A DNA stretch of 64,000 nt from contig NZ_RJTN01000008.1 of the NCBI RefSeq assembly GCF_005497185.1, positions 62,001-126,000 on the forward strand. The letters are read 5' to 3'. Positions within the stretch are counted from its first letter, which is position 1. Each line of letters starts with the position of its first letter. A program made the position numbers and the translations under genes. Origin of the DNA: Pectobacterium polonicum (GTDB lineage: Bacteria > Pseudomonadota > Gammaproteobacteria > Enterobacterales > Enterobacteriaceae). The notes beneath the pieces were generated by a model. The model had not been told where the DNA came from and did no database searches. It was given only the letters and a program-made list of their open reading frames with translations. Shown here in pieces: positions 8,237 to 17,300 of the stretch.

Positions 8237-8953
8237 TTAAGCGGCGATATTATTTCTCGTATTGTGAGTAAAATACCACTCGACTGTTTTCTTAATTAAC
8301 TCTTCCGTTGCATCGACATAGTGTTGCGGTGATGTTCTGACTTCCTGCTCCAGAATCAAGGGAAGCTCGGTACAACCCAGAATAATTTTCTCTACGCCTG
8401 CCTGCAACAGGCGATCTTTTACCGGTGACAGCATACGATAGGCTCCAGCAATATCACCGGATTTATAGGCATAGATACTTTCCATGACCTGGTGTTGGTC
8501 AGCTTCATCCGGTGTGTAGCACTCAATATTATCGGCGTTCAGGTTATCCTGATAAATTCTCGCTTTGACCGTCGCCGTCGTCGCTAATAAGCCGACACGT
8601 GTGGTATTGGCGTTCCTAATTGCCTGACAGGTCACATCAATAATGCTGATCATTTCCGCACGACATTGTTGTTTTAATTCATTGAACCAATAATGTGCGG
8701 TATTGCACGGAATAATGATGCATTCAGCGCCTGCGTTTTCGAGAATTTTCATATATTGCAGCATCTTACCCAGCGGTGACGCGCTGTGCTGGAGAATGCA
8801 CTGTGTTCTGTCAGGGATATCAGGAATAGAAACCGCAATCATCGGAATATGGTCTTGGTCCCGATACGCTGGCGTGTTTTTGATCAGTTTTTGCATCGCA
8901 TCGACGGTGGCACCCGGCCCCATACCGCCAAGAATTCCCACGAGACTGTTCAT
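8237..8953 (-). CDS. Aspartate/glutamate racemase family protein (YgeA/RacX-like)
   Basis: This is a 238-residue PLP-independent amino-acid racemase. Two catalytic cysteines are visible: Cys83 in IPCNTAHYW and Cys194 in LGCTELPL, one in each half of the pseudo-symmetric fold, together with the N-terminal GILGGMGPGATVD signature. E. coli YgeA, the nearest relative I know, is a broad-specificity racemase. The gene is divergent from a LysR-type regulator at 9173, and a symporter gene ends beyond that regulator, so the three may form one amino-acid uptake and racemisation module. The substrate cannot be read from the sequence. A paralogue lies at 39179. Confidence 0.85.
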   Translation of the reverse strand: MNSLVGILGGMGPGATVDAMQKLIKNTPAYRDQDHIPMIAVSIPDIPDRTQCILQHSASPLGKMLQYMKILENAGAECIIIPCNTAHYWFNELKQQCRAEMISIIDVTCQAIRNANTTRVGLLATTATVKARIYQDNLNADNIECYTPDEADQHQVMESIYAYKSGDIAGAYRMLSPVKDRLLQAGVEKIILGCTELPLILEQEVRTSPQHYVDATEELIKKTVEWYFTHNTRNNIAA

Positions 8954-9172
8954 GCTGTTAACCCTGTAGCATTATGAAATTAAAAGGATAATCGCACACT
9001 GATGGGCAATGTGGATTGCTAAATTCCCATCTGCTATGTATGATTTGCATAACTATTAGCATCTCTATGCTTTTACTGGGTTTAACGGCGTGCCGTGGAC
9101 AAAATCTTTGTTGATGATGTAAAGCGCGGGTGTAGAGAACGAGAGTATAGCGCTGAGCGTCTTGAGTGAGGG

Positions 9173-10075
9173 GTGATGCTAAACAATATCGAAACCAAGT
9201 GGCTCTATGACTTTATCGTGCTTGAAGAGCACCGGAGTTTTACGCTGGCTGCTGAGAAGAGAAATATCTCTCAATCTTCATTTAGTCGGCGTATTCAGGC
9301 GCTGGAAGCGGCCGTCGGGTTTGATATTTTCGACCGTAGCGCGCTGCCGCTGCAATTAACTGAGCAGGGTCGCGTGTTTCACGCCTATATCCGCAATACG
9401 CTGGACGATTTGGAGTATCAGCTCAATAAGCTGCACGGCGGGGATAATTACAAGAATAAAATCACCATCGCCGCGGCGCATTCGCTGTCGGTATTCATCA
9501 TGCCGGAGCTGTTAAAAGACGTGCCGGACCCGCAGGAAAAAATCTTTTATGTCGAATCGATTGATGTCGATGAGGCGGTGCTGAATCTTAAAGAAGGGCG
9601 CAGCGACTTCATTTTCTCGTTTTACAATGAGGATCTGATGGGGGAGCCTTTTATGCACGAGAAGATACTGGAGTCCCGGCTTTATCCGGTCTGCGCGTGT
9701 GATAGCGCAGGGAGGCCGCTGTTTGATGTCAGTGCCTCATCGGTGCCGCTACTCAACTATACCGAGACCAGCTACATGGGACGTCAGGTCAGCCGTTACT
9801 TATCCAGCGTCGACAGCGATAAGTTCACGGTTAATTTTGTTTCTTCCATGAGCGACTTGCTCAAGCGCATGACAAAGAAAGGTTATGGCATTGCCTGGCT
9901 ACCGGACTATTCCATTCAGGAAGAGCTGAAAAACAAAGAGCTGACGATCCTGAGCATGGAAAATGCCGTGATCCGCATGGGGGTTTATCTGTATCGGCTT
10001 GATGCGCGTCTGAATGTGGCTTCCGAGAAGTTTTGGCGCTATATGAAAGGGCTGTCATCGGCGTCTGGGCTATAA
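9173..10075 (+). CDS. LysR-type regulator, HypT/QseD-like
   Basis: This is a 300-residue LysR-family regulator with an N-terminal winged helix (residues about 8-65, including the FTLAAEKRNISQSSFSRRIQALE segment) and a C-terminal effector domain. The opening NIETKWLYDF is characteristic of the YjiE group, known as HypT (hypochlorite response) or QseD in E. coli. It is divergent from the racemase gene at 8953 and convergent with the symporter gene. By position it probably controls one or both, which would be a different role from HypT. The start could be either of two neighbouring ATG codons. Confidence 0.8.
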   Translation: MMLNNIETKWLYDFIVLEEHRSFTLAAEKRNISQSSFSRRIQALEAAVGFDIFDRSALPLQLTEQGRVFHAYIRNTLDDLEYQLNKLHGGDNYKNKITIAAAHSLSVFIMPELLKDVPDPQEKIFYVESIDVDEAVLNLKEGRSDFIFSFYNEDLMGEPFMHEKILESRLYPVCACDSAGRPLFDVSASSVPLLNYTETSYMGRQVSRYLSSVDSDKFTVNFVSSMSDLLKRMTKKGYGIAWLPDYSIQEELKNKELTILSMENAVIRMGVYLYRLDARLNVASEKFWRYMKGLSSASGL

Positions 10076-10095
10076 ACCTCGTATAGACCGAGAGA

Positions 10096-10121
10096 TAAAA
10101 AAATAGCGGCCCGAAGGCCGC
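10096..10121 (-). terminator. Intrinsic terminator of the symporter gene
   Basis: AGCGGCC at 10104-10110 pairs with GGCCGCT at 10115-10121. On the minus strand the stem is followed by a run of seven T residues, so it terminates the gene that ends at 10150. Confidence 0.85.
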
Positions 10122-10149
10122 TCTAGATGACATATTCACTTACTCAGCA

Positions 10150-11457
10150 TTAGCTATTTTGCGTAGCCTGCTGAGGTTCCTTATAGGCGACGACTTCGTC
10201 GGCAGCTTCTTCCTCATCATCATCGCGGACGTCTTTTTCCAGACTGGCCACAACGGCGGTAGAGATACTGTTACCGATGACGTTAGTTGCGGTACGGCCC
10301 ATATCCAGGAACTGGTCGATACCGATAATCAGCAGGATACCGGCTTCCGGCAGGCTGAACATTGGCAGCGTTGCGGCAACCACCACGATAGAGGCACGCG
10401 CTACGCCCGCCATCCCTTTACTGGTGATCATCAGCGTCAGCAGAATCAGGATTTGTTCAGTAACGCTCAGGTCGATGTTGTAAGCCTGTGCGATAAACAG
10501 AATCGCAAAGGACTGGTACATCATAGAACCGTCGAGGTTGAACGAGTAACCGAGCGGCAGCACAAAGCTGGTGACTTTTTTCGGCACGCCGAATTTGGTC
10601 AGCGCTTCCATGGTTTTCGGATAAGCAGATTCACTGCTCGCCGTGGCGAAAGCCAGCATGGTCGGTTCACGAATCAGTTTCGCCAGTCTAACGATGCCTT
10701 TGCCCAGGAACAGGTAGCCAACCAGGAACAGAACGCCCCACAGTACGGCCAGACCGAGGTAGAACTCACCGATCAGTTTACCGAAGTCGTAAAGCAGACC
10801 CAGACCTTGCGTGGTAATCGCGGAAGCGATTGCGGCAAAGACAGCAATAGGGGCCAGCGCCATCACGTAGTCGGTCACGCGGAACATCACTTTGGTCAGT
10901 TCTTCGATCATGGAAATGATCGTGGTCGCGTGCTTGTTGTGGCCTTTTACATAGGCAAGCGCGGAGCCGAAGAACAGAGAGAACACCAGAATTTGCAGGA
11001 TCTCATTGTTCGCCATCGCTTCTACGATACTTTTCGGGAAGATATGGCTGATGAATCTCTTAAGCGTAAAGCTGTCGGTATTTAGGCCTGTCGCAACATG
11101 CTGAGCTGGGATCTCGAGATTCATGCCTGCACCAGGTTGGAACAGGTTAGCGAAGAGCATACCGATGAGCAGGGAAATAAATGATGCGCTGACAAACCAG
11201 ATCATGGCTTTCATACCGATACGGCCAACGGCAGAAGAGTTTCCTCCCATGCTTGCCAGGCCAGAAACCAGCGTAGCGAAGACCAGCGGTGCGATGATCA
11301 TTTTAATCAGGCGCAGGAAGATATCGGTAACCATGTTGAAATAAGACGCAACTTCTTTTGCCCGACCGCCATCAAGATATTGATGGCAGGCCCATCCGAT
11401 TAATATCCCCAGGACGATAGCCAAGACTATCTGTACAAGTAACTTCTGCCTTTGCAT
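10150..11457 (-). CDS. Dicarboxylate/amino acid:cation symporter (DAACS family)
   Basis: This is a 435-residue inner-membrane symporter of the glutamate/aspartate/dicarboxylate family. The re-entrant hairpin serines ASSESA, the GYSFNLDG motif and the C-terminal DMGRTATNV motif of the family are all present. It is related to, but clearly distinct from, the GltP encoded at 28734. The start at 11457 was chosen because a GAGGT ribosome site precedes it and the hydrophobic N-terminus then begins as in relatives. The tail after residue 410 is very acidic (DDDEEEAADE). Neighbouring racemase and LysR genes suggest import of an acidic amino acid, which is inference. Confidence 0.88.
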   Translation of the reverse strand: MQRQKLLVQIVLAIVLGILIGWACHQYLDGGRAKEVASYFNMVTDIFLRLIKMIIAPLVFATLVSGLASMGGNSSAVGRIGMKAMIWFVSASFISLLIGMLFANLFQPGAGMNLEIPAQHVATGLNTDSFTLKRFISHIFPKSIVEAMANNEILQILVFSLFFGSALAYVKGHNKHATTIISMIEELTKVMFRVTDYVMALAPIAVFAAIASAITTQGLGLLYDFGKLIGEFYLGLAVLWGVLFLVGYLFLGKGIVRLAKLIREPTMLAFATASSESAYPKTMEALTKFGVPKKVTSFVLPLGYSFNLDGSMMYQSFAILFIAQAYNIDLSVTEQILILLTLMITSKGMAGVARASIVVVAATLPMFSLPEAGILLIIGIDQFLDMGRTATNVIGNSISTAVVASLEKDVRDDDEEEAADEVVAYKEPQQATQNS

Positions 11458-12135
11458 ATAAACCTCATGTTGATGAATTGATTCAGACAACACAATATTA
11501 TTGCCGCGTGATGGCTGATGCTTTCCCTGAATACACCAAGCCCTCACCCGAATCTGTTATTGGGGTGTTGTGTCTGCCCGCCGATATTACAACGATTCTT
11601 GCTTTTTACATTTTTTTTCTGCGGATTGTTATGTAATTGTGATCTTTGTCATGCGAAAAATGCATGTCCATACCGCTTGTAATGATTAATGAGGATGTGG
11701 GGGGCAGATCGAGAAAAAGGCATTATTTTAATTAACGTTTTATTAAACAGTGCTTTAGGTGTGTTTTTTGTTAGTGAGATTCGGTGGGGTAAAGTGTTGA
11801 ATTAGTGTTGCTAATGATGCTGTGGGTTACATCAATAAAATACATGGTCAATTGGTTAAAAATTAGGTAGTAATAAAAAAACAATCAATGAAAGAATGAT
11901 ATATATCGCATTTTTTGATTACATTAGTTTTTTAATTATTTTAACTATGACTTGCTTTAATTAATCATGTAGCCGATAACATTATGCCAAATAAAGTGTA
12001 ATTATTAATCAAAGTGTTTCTGTTTTGTAATATTTACAGTGTTGCGGTTATTTAAAATAGCGTTTTTGCTGCCCCAATGACTGTTATCAATTATTTAAAA
12101 TAATGTTATTAACTTATTTCATTGAAAAAACCGCT

Positions 12136-12272
12136 ATACCCTAAATAATTCGAGTTGCGTGGCAAAACGTTAGCGTTTTGAACAGCGCTTTGTGTTGACC
12201 CTTTAGGGCGAGGCTCAGAGATGAATCGAGTATTGCCAACGCACAAGCAGCTTGAAGTATGACGGATATATT
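12136..12272 (-). repeat. Modular intergenic repeat, copy B (short form, about 135 bp)
   Basis: The element runs from CTAAATAATTCGAGTTGC to GCAGCTTGAAGTATGACG, the reverse orientation of copies A, C and E. It keeps both ends and the AACGTTAGCGTTTTG module but lacks about half of the interior present in the long copies. Confidence 0.85.
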
Positions 12273-12301
12273 TACTCTCGGTGTTCTGACCAAGCCGAAA
12301 C

Positions 12302-12378
12302 AGCCCTACATCGAAAAGGATGAAACCACCACGTAAAAGCGCGTTATGCCAACATTATCGTGGTGGTTCAGTAGGGCT
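12302..12378. repeat. Nested inverted repeat at the 3' end of fdhF
   Basis: An outer 8-bp pair (AGCCCTAC at 12302 and GTAGGGCT at 12371) encloses an inner 10-bp pair (AACCACCACG at 12324 and its complement at 12359). It begins six bases after the fdhF stop on the minus strand and could act as a terminator or 3' stabiliser. Confidence 0.55.
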
Positions 12379-12383
12379 ATTGG

Positions 12384-14534
12384 TTAGTTGACGTTTTCTG
12401 CCGTGGAGCGCAGGCGATCTTTCAACTGGCTGTACTCGTGCTGCACATAGGTTTCCGCTGCCTGCTGATCGTCAATGGCTTCTAGCCTAACGGCGCAGTG
12501 CTTGTATTCTGGCGTTTTGGACACGGGATCGAGATGATCCAGCGTGAGTTCGTTACAGGCACCAATCCACCATTGGTAGGTCATATACACGGCACCTTGA
12601 TTGATACGTTCGCTAACGGCGACACGAGAGATAACCTTGCCTCGTCGTGAGGAAATCCAGACCAGTTGCTGATCGCGTATCCCTAAACGCTCGGCGTCAT
12701 GAAGGCTAATCTGCACATAACCGGGTTCATCCGCTAACGTTTGTAGCGCGGTGCAGTTACCCGTCATGGAGCGGCAGGAATAGTGACCGACTTCACGCAC
12801 GGTGCACAGCACCAGCGGGTAATCTTCATCCACCAATTCCATCGGCGGCCGCCATTCTGCCGTTGACAGCAGGCCTTTCCCTCCGGGGCGATCGAAGCGG
12901 TTGCCCGCGTATAGCCACGGTGTTCCAGGGCTGTCTTCGCTCGGACATGGCCACGGCACATAGCCTAGTCCAGCCATTTTCTCGTAGGTCGCGCCGTAAT
13001 ACAGCGGGCAGAGCTGTCGTAGTTCGTCCCAGATTTCCTGCGTGTTGTTATAGTGCATCGGATAACCGAGGGCTGTCGCCATCAGGCTGATGATTTCCCA
13101 GTCTGGTTTGACATCGCCTTGAGGTTCCACCGCTTTATAAAAGCGTTGGAACCCGCGGTCAGCGGCGGTATAGACCCCTTCATGCTCGCCCCAAGAGGTT
13201 GCAGGTAAGATGACATCGGCAATCGCGGCGGTTTTGGTCATGAAGATATCTTGTACGATCAGCAGATCCAGCTCGTTAAAGGCATCACGCAGCATCGACA
13301 GATCTGGCTCGGTTTGCAACGGGTCTTCGCCCATCACATAATTGGCTCTGATTTTTCCTTCTTTTATTTTGTGTGGCAGATCGGTCAGCGAGTAGCCAAT
13401 TTTATCAGAGAGTTCGGGCACGCCCCAGGCATCGGCAAATTTTGCCAGTATGGCCTTATCCGTGACGTTTTGATAACCGGGAAACATATTAGGCAGCGCG
13501 CCCATATCGCATGCGCCCTGCACATTATTTTGGCCCCGCACCGGCCCGACGCCAACGTTCGGACGTCCTAAATTCCCCGTTAGCAGTGCCAGACCGGATA
13601 GCCCTTTGACGACATCAACGCCTTGACCCCACTGTGTTACGCCCATTCCCCATAGAATGGTAGCGGACGGCGCAGCGGCATACATACGCATCGCCTCTCG
13701 AATCCATTTCGGTGATAAGCCGGTAATATCGGCGACATACTCCGGCGTGTATTTTGCGACGGTCTTACTGAATTCTTCGAAGCCTTCGGTATGGCGGGCG
13801 ACGTAGGATTTATCGTAGCGGCCTTCATTAATCAATACGTTAGCAAATGCGTTGACCAGTGCCATGTTGGAGCCATTTTTTAATGGCAGCCACAGATCGG
13901 CGATGCGCGCGGTTTCGATGCGGCGCGGATCGCATACGATGATTTTTGCCCCGCGCGCTTTGGCTTTCAGTATCCGGCGTGCCACGATGGGGTGCGAGTC
14001 TGCGGCGTTGTAGCCAAAAATCAGAATGCAGTCGGTTTTTTCAATTTCGCAAATGGAGTTACTCATCGCGCCATTGCCCAGCGTAACCTGTAACCCGGCA
14101 ACGGAAGGGCCGTGGCAGAGCCGAGCGCAACAGTCGACGTTGTTATTGCCGGTTACCGCCCGGGCAAATTTCTGCATCACGTAATTGGTTTCATTGCCGG
14201 GGCCGCGTGACGAGCCGGTGTGCATAATCGACTCGGCACCGTATTGCTCTTTAATGGCTTTCAGTCGGGAACTGGCGAAGCCGATGGCTTCATCCCAGGA
14301 GACGGCTTCAAAGGGGGCGCCTTTCTGACGTCGGATCAACGGCTGTTTCAAACGCGGAGTGAGGATTTTGGTGTCGTTGAGAAAATCCCAGCCATAGTAA
14401 CCTTTCAGGCATAGTTCACCTTCGTTGGTGACGCCGTTTGCCCCTTCCGCACCAACCACTTTGCCATTCTCTACCAGCAGGTTAATTTTGCAGCCTGACC
14501 CGCAATACGGGCAGACGGTAAGCACTTTCTGCAT
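12384..14534 (-). CDS. fdhF: Selenium-free formate dehydrogenase H (FdhF-type, Cys140)
   Basis: This is a 716-residue molybdopterin formate dehydrogenase closely resembling E. coli FdhF. The N-terminal cysteines CPYCGSGC and the later ELCLKG bind a [4Fe-4S] cluster, and molybdopterin-guanine-dinucleotide domains follow. At residue 140, exactly where E. coli FdhF has selenocysteine, the codon (14115-14117) is TGC, giving NVDCCARLCHGPSVAG. The enzyme should therefore oxidise formate without selenium. The start at 14534 has a GGAGAA site. No hydrogenase or electron-transfer genes are adjacent, so its partner is encoded elsewhere. A selenium-free FdhF partnered with hydrogenase-4 has been described in P. 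atrosepticum; whether this is that gene is not clear. Confidence 0.9.
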   Translation of the reverse strand: MQKVLTVCPYCGSGCKINLLVENGKVVGAEGANGVTNEGELCLKGYYGWDFLNDTKILTPRLKQPLIRRQKGAPFEAVSWDEAIGFASSRLKAIKEQYGAESIMHTGSSRGPGNETNYVMQKFARAVTGNNNVDCCARLCHGPSVAGLQVTLGNGAMSNSICEIEKTDCILIFGYNAADSHPIVARRILKAKARGAKIIVCDPRRIETARIADLWLPLKNGSNMALVNAFANVLINEGRYDKSYVARHTEGFEEFSKTVAKYTPEYVADITGLSPKWIREAMRMYAAAPSATILWGMGVTQWGQGVDVVKGLSGLALLTGNLGRPNVGVGPVRGQNNVQGACDMGALPNMFPGYQNVTDKAILAKFADAWGVPELSDKIGYSLTDLPHKIKEGKIRANYVMGEDPLQTEPDLSMLRDAFNELDLLIVQDIFMTKTAAIADVILPATSWGEHEGVYTAADRGFQRFYKAVEPQGDVKPDWEIISLMATALGYPMHYNNTQEIWDELRQLCPLYYGATYEKMAGLGYVPWPCPSEDSPGTPWLYAGNRFDRPGGKGLLSTAEWRPPMELVDEDYPLVLCTVREVGHYSCRSMTGNCTALQTLADEPGYVQISLHDAERLGIRDQQLVWISSRRGKVISRVAVSERINQGAVYMTYQWWIGACNELTLDHLDPVSKTPEYKHCAVRLEAIDDQQAAETYVQHEYSQLKDRLRSTAENVN

Positions 14535-15071
14535 GATTGTTCTCCAAAGCCGAGTCTTGGATCGTAAGAACTGCATTCTTGTCGCGGGGTATTGATGCAG
14601 TTGTCTAACCTTCGATAATCACCGATAAAGAAAATTAATTTACTGATCGTGGTCATGCTCAGCGCGTGACAAATTGTCCTAACGCCTTGAGCGCCACCGC
14701 CTTTTTCCATAAGACATTTGTCTGGAAAATAACGTGGTAGCGCATTCATCCTCTTTATCCGTTAATGCCTATACTGTTTTTGACGATACTAACTCTATGT
14801 GCCACCGGCCAGGCTGATGTATTCATGCCTGTCGGCTGTTTAAAACAACGGAAACTGGCCTCTCAAGGAAGATAACGCATTCTGTTCGTTAATTTTTTGA
14901 GCTTAACTTCCCAGCTAATGGGTAATGAATCAGGGAATTCCAGAACGTCTGTCAGATCGCGCGGGATAAAGGGCGTGATACGACGGACGGCACCGTCATG
15001 AGCAAAAAAGTAAATACTTTTCCGACAGCGTGTGCGGGCGGGAAATATTTGTTAACGTCGCGGAGTGCATT
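14535..15071. other. Divergent fdhF-chemoreceptor intergenic region
   Basis: About 535 bases with no credible gene. It must carry the promoters of the divergent fdhF and chemoreceptor genes. A weak GG-N10-GC spacing (14597-14610, minus strand) is the only sigma-54-like hint and is not convincing. Confidence 0.5.
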
Positions 15072-16751
15072 ATGGAATTTCTAAGAAATGTCAGCATAAA
15101 AATAATGGTGCTGCTCATAGTGGCTTCCCTGCTAGTGGCGTGGGGAGTAGCATCAGGATTCAGTCTTTACTCGCTTTATCAGGTCACCAATTTGCTTGAT
15201 AAAAGTGAGACTCAGCGAAAAACCTATTCCCATTTGGTCTATGGAACCGATCAATATTTTCGGGCCGTCACTCGCATGGAAAGAACGATGGATTATTTGC
15301 AGCGTAACGAGCCAGAAAACGCCAGAAAGACGTTGGAAATGGCACAGGTTGCGCTGAAAAATACCAAGGATTCGCTAGAGAAGTTCCAGGCCGCGGAGCA
15401 CGTTGGTGTTGAGTCAGCGACGGTGGATGCGGTAAATAAAACATGGACTACCCTGATTGCTACCGCGATCGACCCGATGAATGCGGCGCTACAACGGAAT
15501 GATTACGAAGGATTTCGACAGATATTCCGCTCCATTTACCCACCGATTAGTCTGACGTTTGGTGAAGATATTAAACGCTATTCTGACGGCATTACCGCCT
15601 CGTCGTTGATTCCAAGCGTGAATGAGCACAATACCCAAAACCGTAATGCGCTTATTGCCGTGATGGTTATTGGCCTTATTGTGTTGATTTTCACCGAATA
15701 TTACTTGAGGAACTATCTGGTTATCCCGATTTCAGTGCTTAAATCCCATTTGGCACAGCTAACGGCGGGGCGGTTGGGATGCGAACTGGTTGAGTTCGGT
15801 CGAAATTGTGCGGGAAGGTTGATTCCCGATATCAAAAAATTGCAGAAAAGTTTGCGCGATACGGTAACCGTTATCCGGCAGAGCACATCAGAAATCAATA
15901 GTGGGACGTCCAGTATTAAGGATGGCAATGATAATCTCTCTAGCCGCACAGAAGAGCAGGCGGCGGCATTGCAGCAGACGGCTGCAAGCATGGAAGAGAT
16001 TAGCTCAACGATACGGCAAACGACCGATCATGTGCATCAAGTGCGTAAGCTGGCGCAGGATGCGGCTGACATGGCGCAAAAAGGCGGAAATATCAGTACC
16101 AACGTGATGGCGACGATGGATGGTATTAGCGCCAGTTCGCGGCAAATTTCCGATATTACTTCCGTCATTAACAGCATTGCATTCCAGACCAATATCTTGG
16201 CACTGAATGCGGCAGTTGAAGCGGCGCGAGCGGGGGAGCAAGGACGAGGGTTTGCCGTGGTAGCAGGAGAAGTGCGTACGCTGGCGCAGCGCAGTGCGCA
16301 GGCTGCAAAAGAGATTGAGGCACTGATTGCGGAATCCGTCTCGCGGGTTAAAACCGGTGCTGGACAAGTGAGGCAATCTGGCGAGGCGATGACGGCCATT
16401 ATCGCTTCCATCGCGCATGTGAACGATCTGATTGGTGAAATTGCGGCGGCAACGGATGAACAAACACGCGGTATTACGCAAATTAGCCAAGCGGTGCATG
16501 AAATGGATAGCGTCACACAGCAGAATGCGTTGTTGGTGACACAATCGGCAGAGGCCGCTGCCCGGTTGGATGAACAAACCAGCGAGCTGTCTGCCGTTGT
16601 CGATGTGTTCAGCCTGGATTCGAACAGCGATCTGCAACCTGCCTTTTCGCGCCCGGCATTGTCCGCACCCGCTCATCGGGCTATCGGGCAGAGCGCCACA
16701 CCGCTGCTGTCGGTACAGGGTCGCCACGGCGAGGGATGGGAAAAATTCTGA
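15072..16751 (+). CDS. Methyl-accepting chemotaxis protein
   Basis: This 559-residue chemoreceptor has a first membrane segment at about residues 10-35, a periplasmic four-helix-bundle ligand domain (Tar type), a second membrane segment near residues 195-215, a HAMP linker and a cytoplasmic signalling domain. The signalling hairpin tip carries the invariant sequence around [20 protein letters not shown]. The protein ends in GWEKF, an xWxxF-like tail that may tether CheR and CheB. The start at 15072 has a CGGAG site. The ligand cannot be told from the sequence. No other chemotaxis genes are adjacent. Confidence 0.9.
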   Translation: MEFLRNVSIKIMVLLIVASLLVAWGVASGFSLYSLYQVTNLLDKSETQRKTYSHLVYGTDQYFRAVTRMERTMDYLQRNEPENARKTLEMAQVALKNTKDSLEKFQAAEHVGVESATVDAVNKTWTTLIATAIDPMNAALQRNDYEGFRQIFRSIYPPISLTFGEDIKRYSDGITASSLIPSVNEHNTQNRNALIAVMVIGLIVLIFTEYYLRNYLVIPISVLKSHLAQLTAGRLGCELVEFGRNCAGRLIPDIKKLQKSLRDTVTVIRQSTSEINSGTSSIKDGNDNLSSRTEEQAAALQQTAASMEEISSTIRQTTDHVHQVRKLAQDAADMAQKGGNISTNVMATMDGISASSRQISDITSVINSIAFQTNILALNAAVEAARAGEQGRGFAVVAGEVRTLAQRSAQAAKEIEALIAESVSRVKTGAGQVRQSGEAMTAIIASIAHVNDLIGEIAAATDEQTRGITQISQAVHEMDSVTQQNALLVTQSAEAAARLDEQTSELSAVVDVFSLDSNSDLQPAFSRPALSAPAHRAIGQSATPLLSVQGRHGEGWEKF

Positions 16752-17035
16752 TCCGCAGTGGGGTTAACGTATGGCCGTTGTGGAACACCAGTATGCGGTG
16801 AGTTTGAGATAGTCAGCCAATGAGGCTGGGATGAACCTGCGGAAAGGACTCTGCCTGGTTCCCTTGCTTGTCGCCTAAAGGCTATTTGGTCATTGCCTAA
16901 AAACGTGAGTGAAAAGCGTTAACGTCAACGTGTGTAACATCTTGGATTACCGTGGTAAAACGGAGTTTTTCTGTAAATCTGACTGTGGTAACGTAAAGAA
17001 ATATCATATTGAGACGGGTGTCTCTAGGATTTTGG

Positions 17036-17052
17036 TTGGTTAATTTAACCAA
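17036..17052. promoter_or_regulatory. Perfect 8-1-8 palindrome upstream of fetM
   Basis: TTGGTTAA and TTAACCAA flank one central T, about 250 bases upstream of the iron-uptake operon. It has the shape of an operator for a dimeric repressor. I do not recognise the regulator. Confidence 0.35.
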
Positions 17053-17259
17053 ATGGCACACTTATTGCTTAATAAATTGTGGTGGTTTAAGTGGTGCTTT
17101 TGCCGTTTTTGCGATCAAAAAAACCGTGTTTGCCCTATGGATTAGAAAGATAGAGGTTTTTGGGGCGAAAAATAAGCAATGTAACTTTTTGTTACATACT
17201 AAATCCCTCATTGCTCATGTTTTCGTGACGTAAATCAAGACAGATGGTGACTTCAAAGT

Positions 17260-17278
17260 GATAATAAGAATAAATATC
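17260..17278 (+). promoter_or_regulatory. Fur box upstream of fetM
   Basis: GATAATAAGAATAAATATC matches the 19-bp Fur consensus at 15 positions and lies 22 bases before the fetM start, consistent with iron repression of the operon. Confidence 0.7.
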
Positions 17279-17300
17279 ATTTGTGATTCATCACTCGCTT

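Larger units (their letters stand above)
11458..12383. other. Long non-coding region between the symporter and fdhF
   Basis: This stretch of about 925 bases has no credible gene. It is strongly AT-rich from about 11600 to 12130 and holds repeat copy B and a nested inverted repeat near the fdhF 3' end. The promoter of the symporter should lie in its left part. Confidence 0.6.
16752..17300. other. Region upstream of the fet iron operon
   Basis: About 550 bases without a credible gene. It contains a perfect 17-base palindrome at 17036-17052 and a Fur-box-like site at 17260-17278, both listed separately. Nothing else is recognised. Confidence 0.55.

Noticed and set aside
14597-14610. Sigma-54 promoter upstream of fdhF (GG-N10-GC on the minus strand)
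   Set aside because: Only the invariant bases fit and the surrounding consensus is poor, so it was not listed as a feature.
15000-15071. Sigma-28 flagellar promoter before the first chemoreceptor
   Set aside because: A CCGACA segment exists, but neither the -35 element nor the spacing fits TAAA-N15-GCCGATAA well enough.
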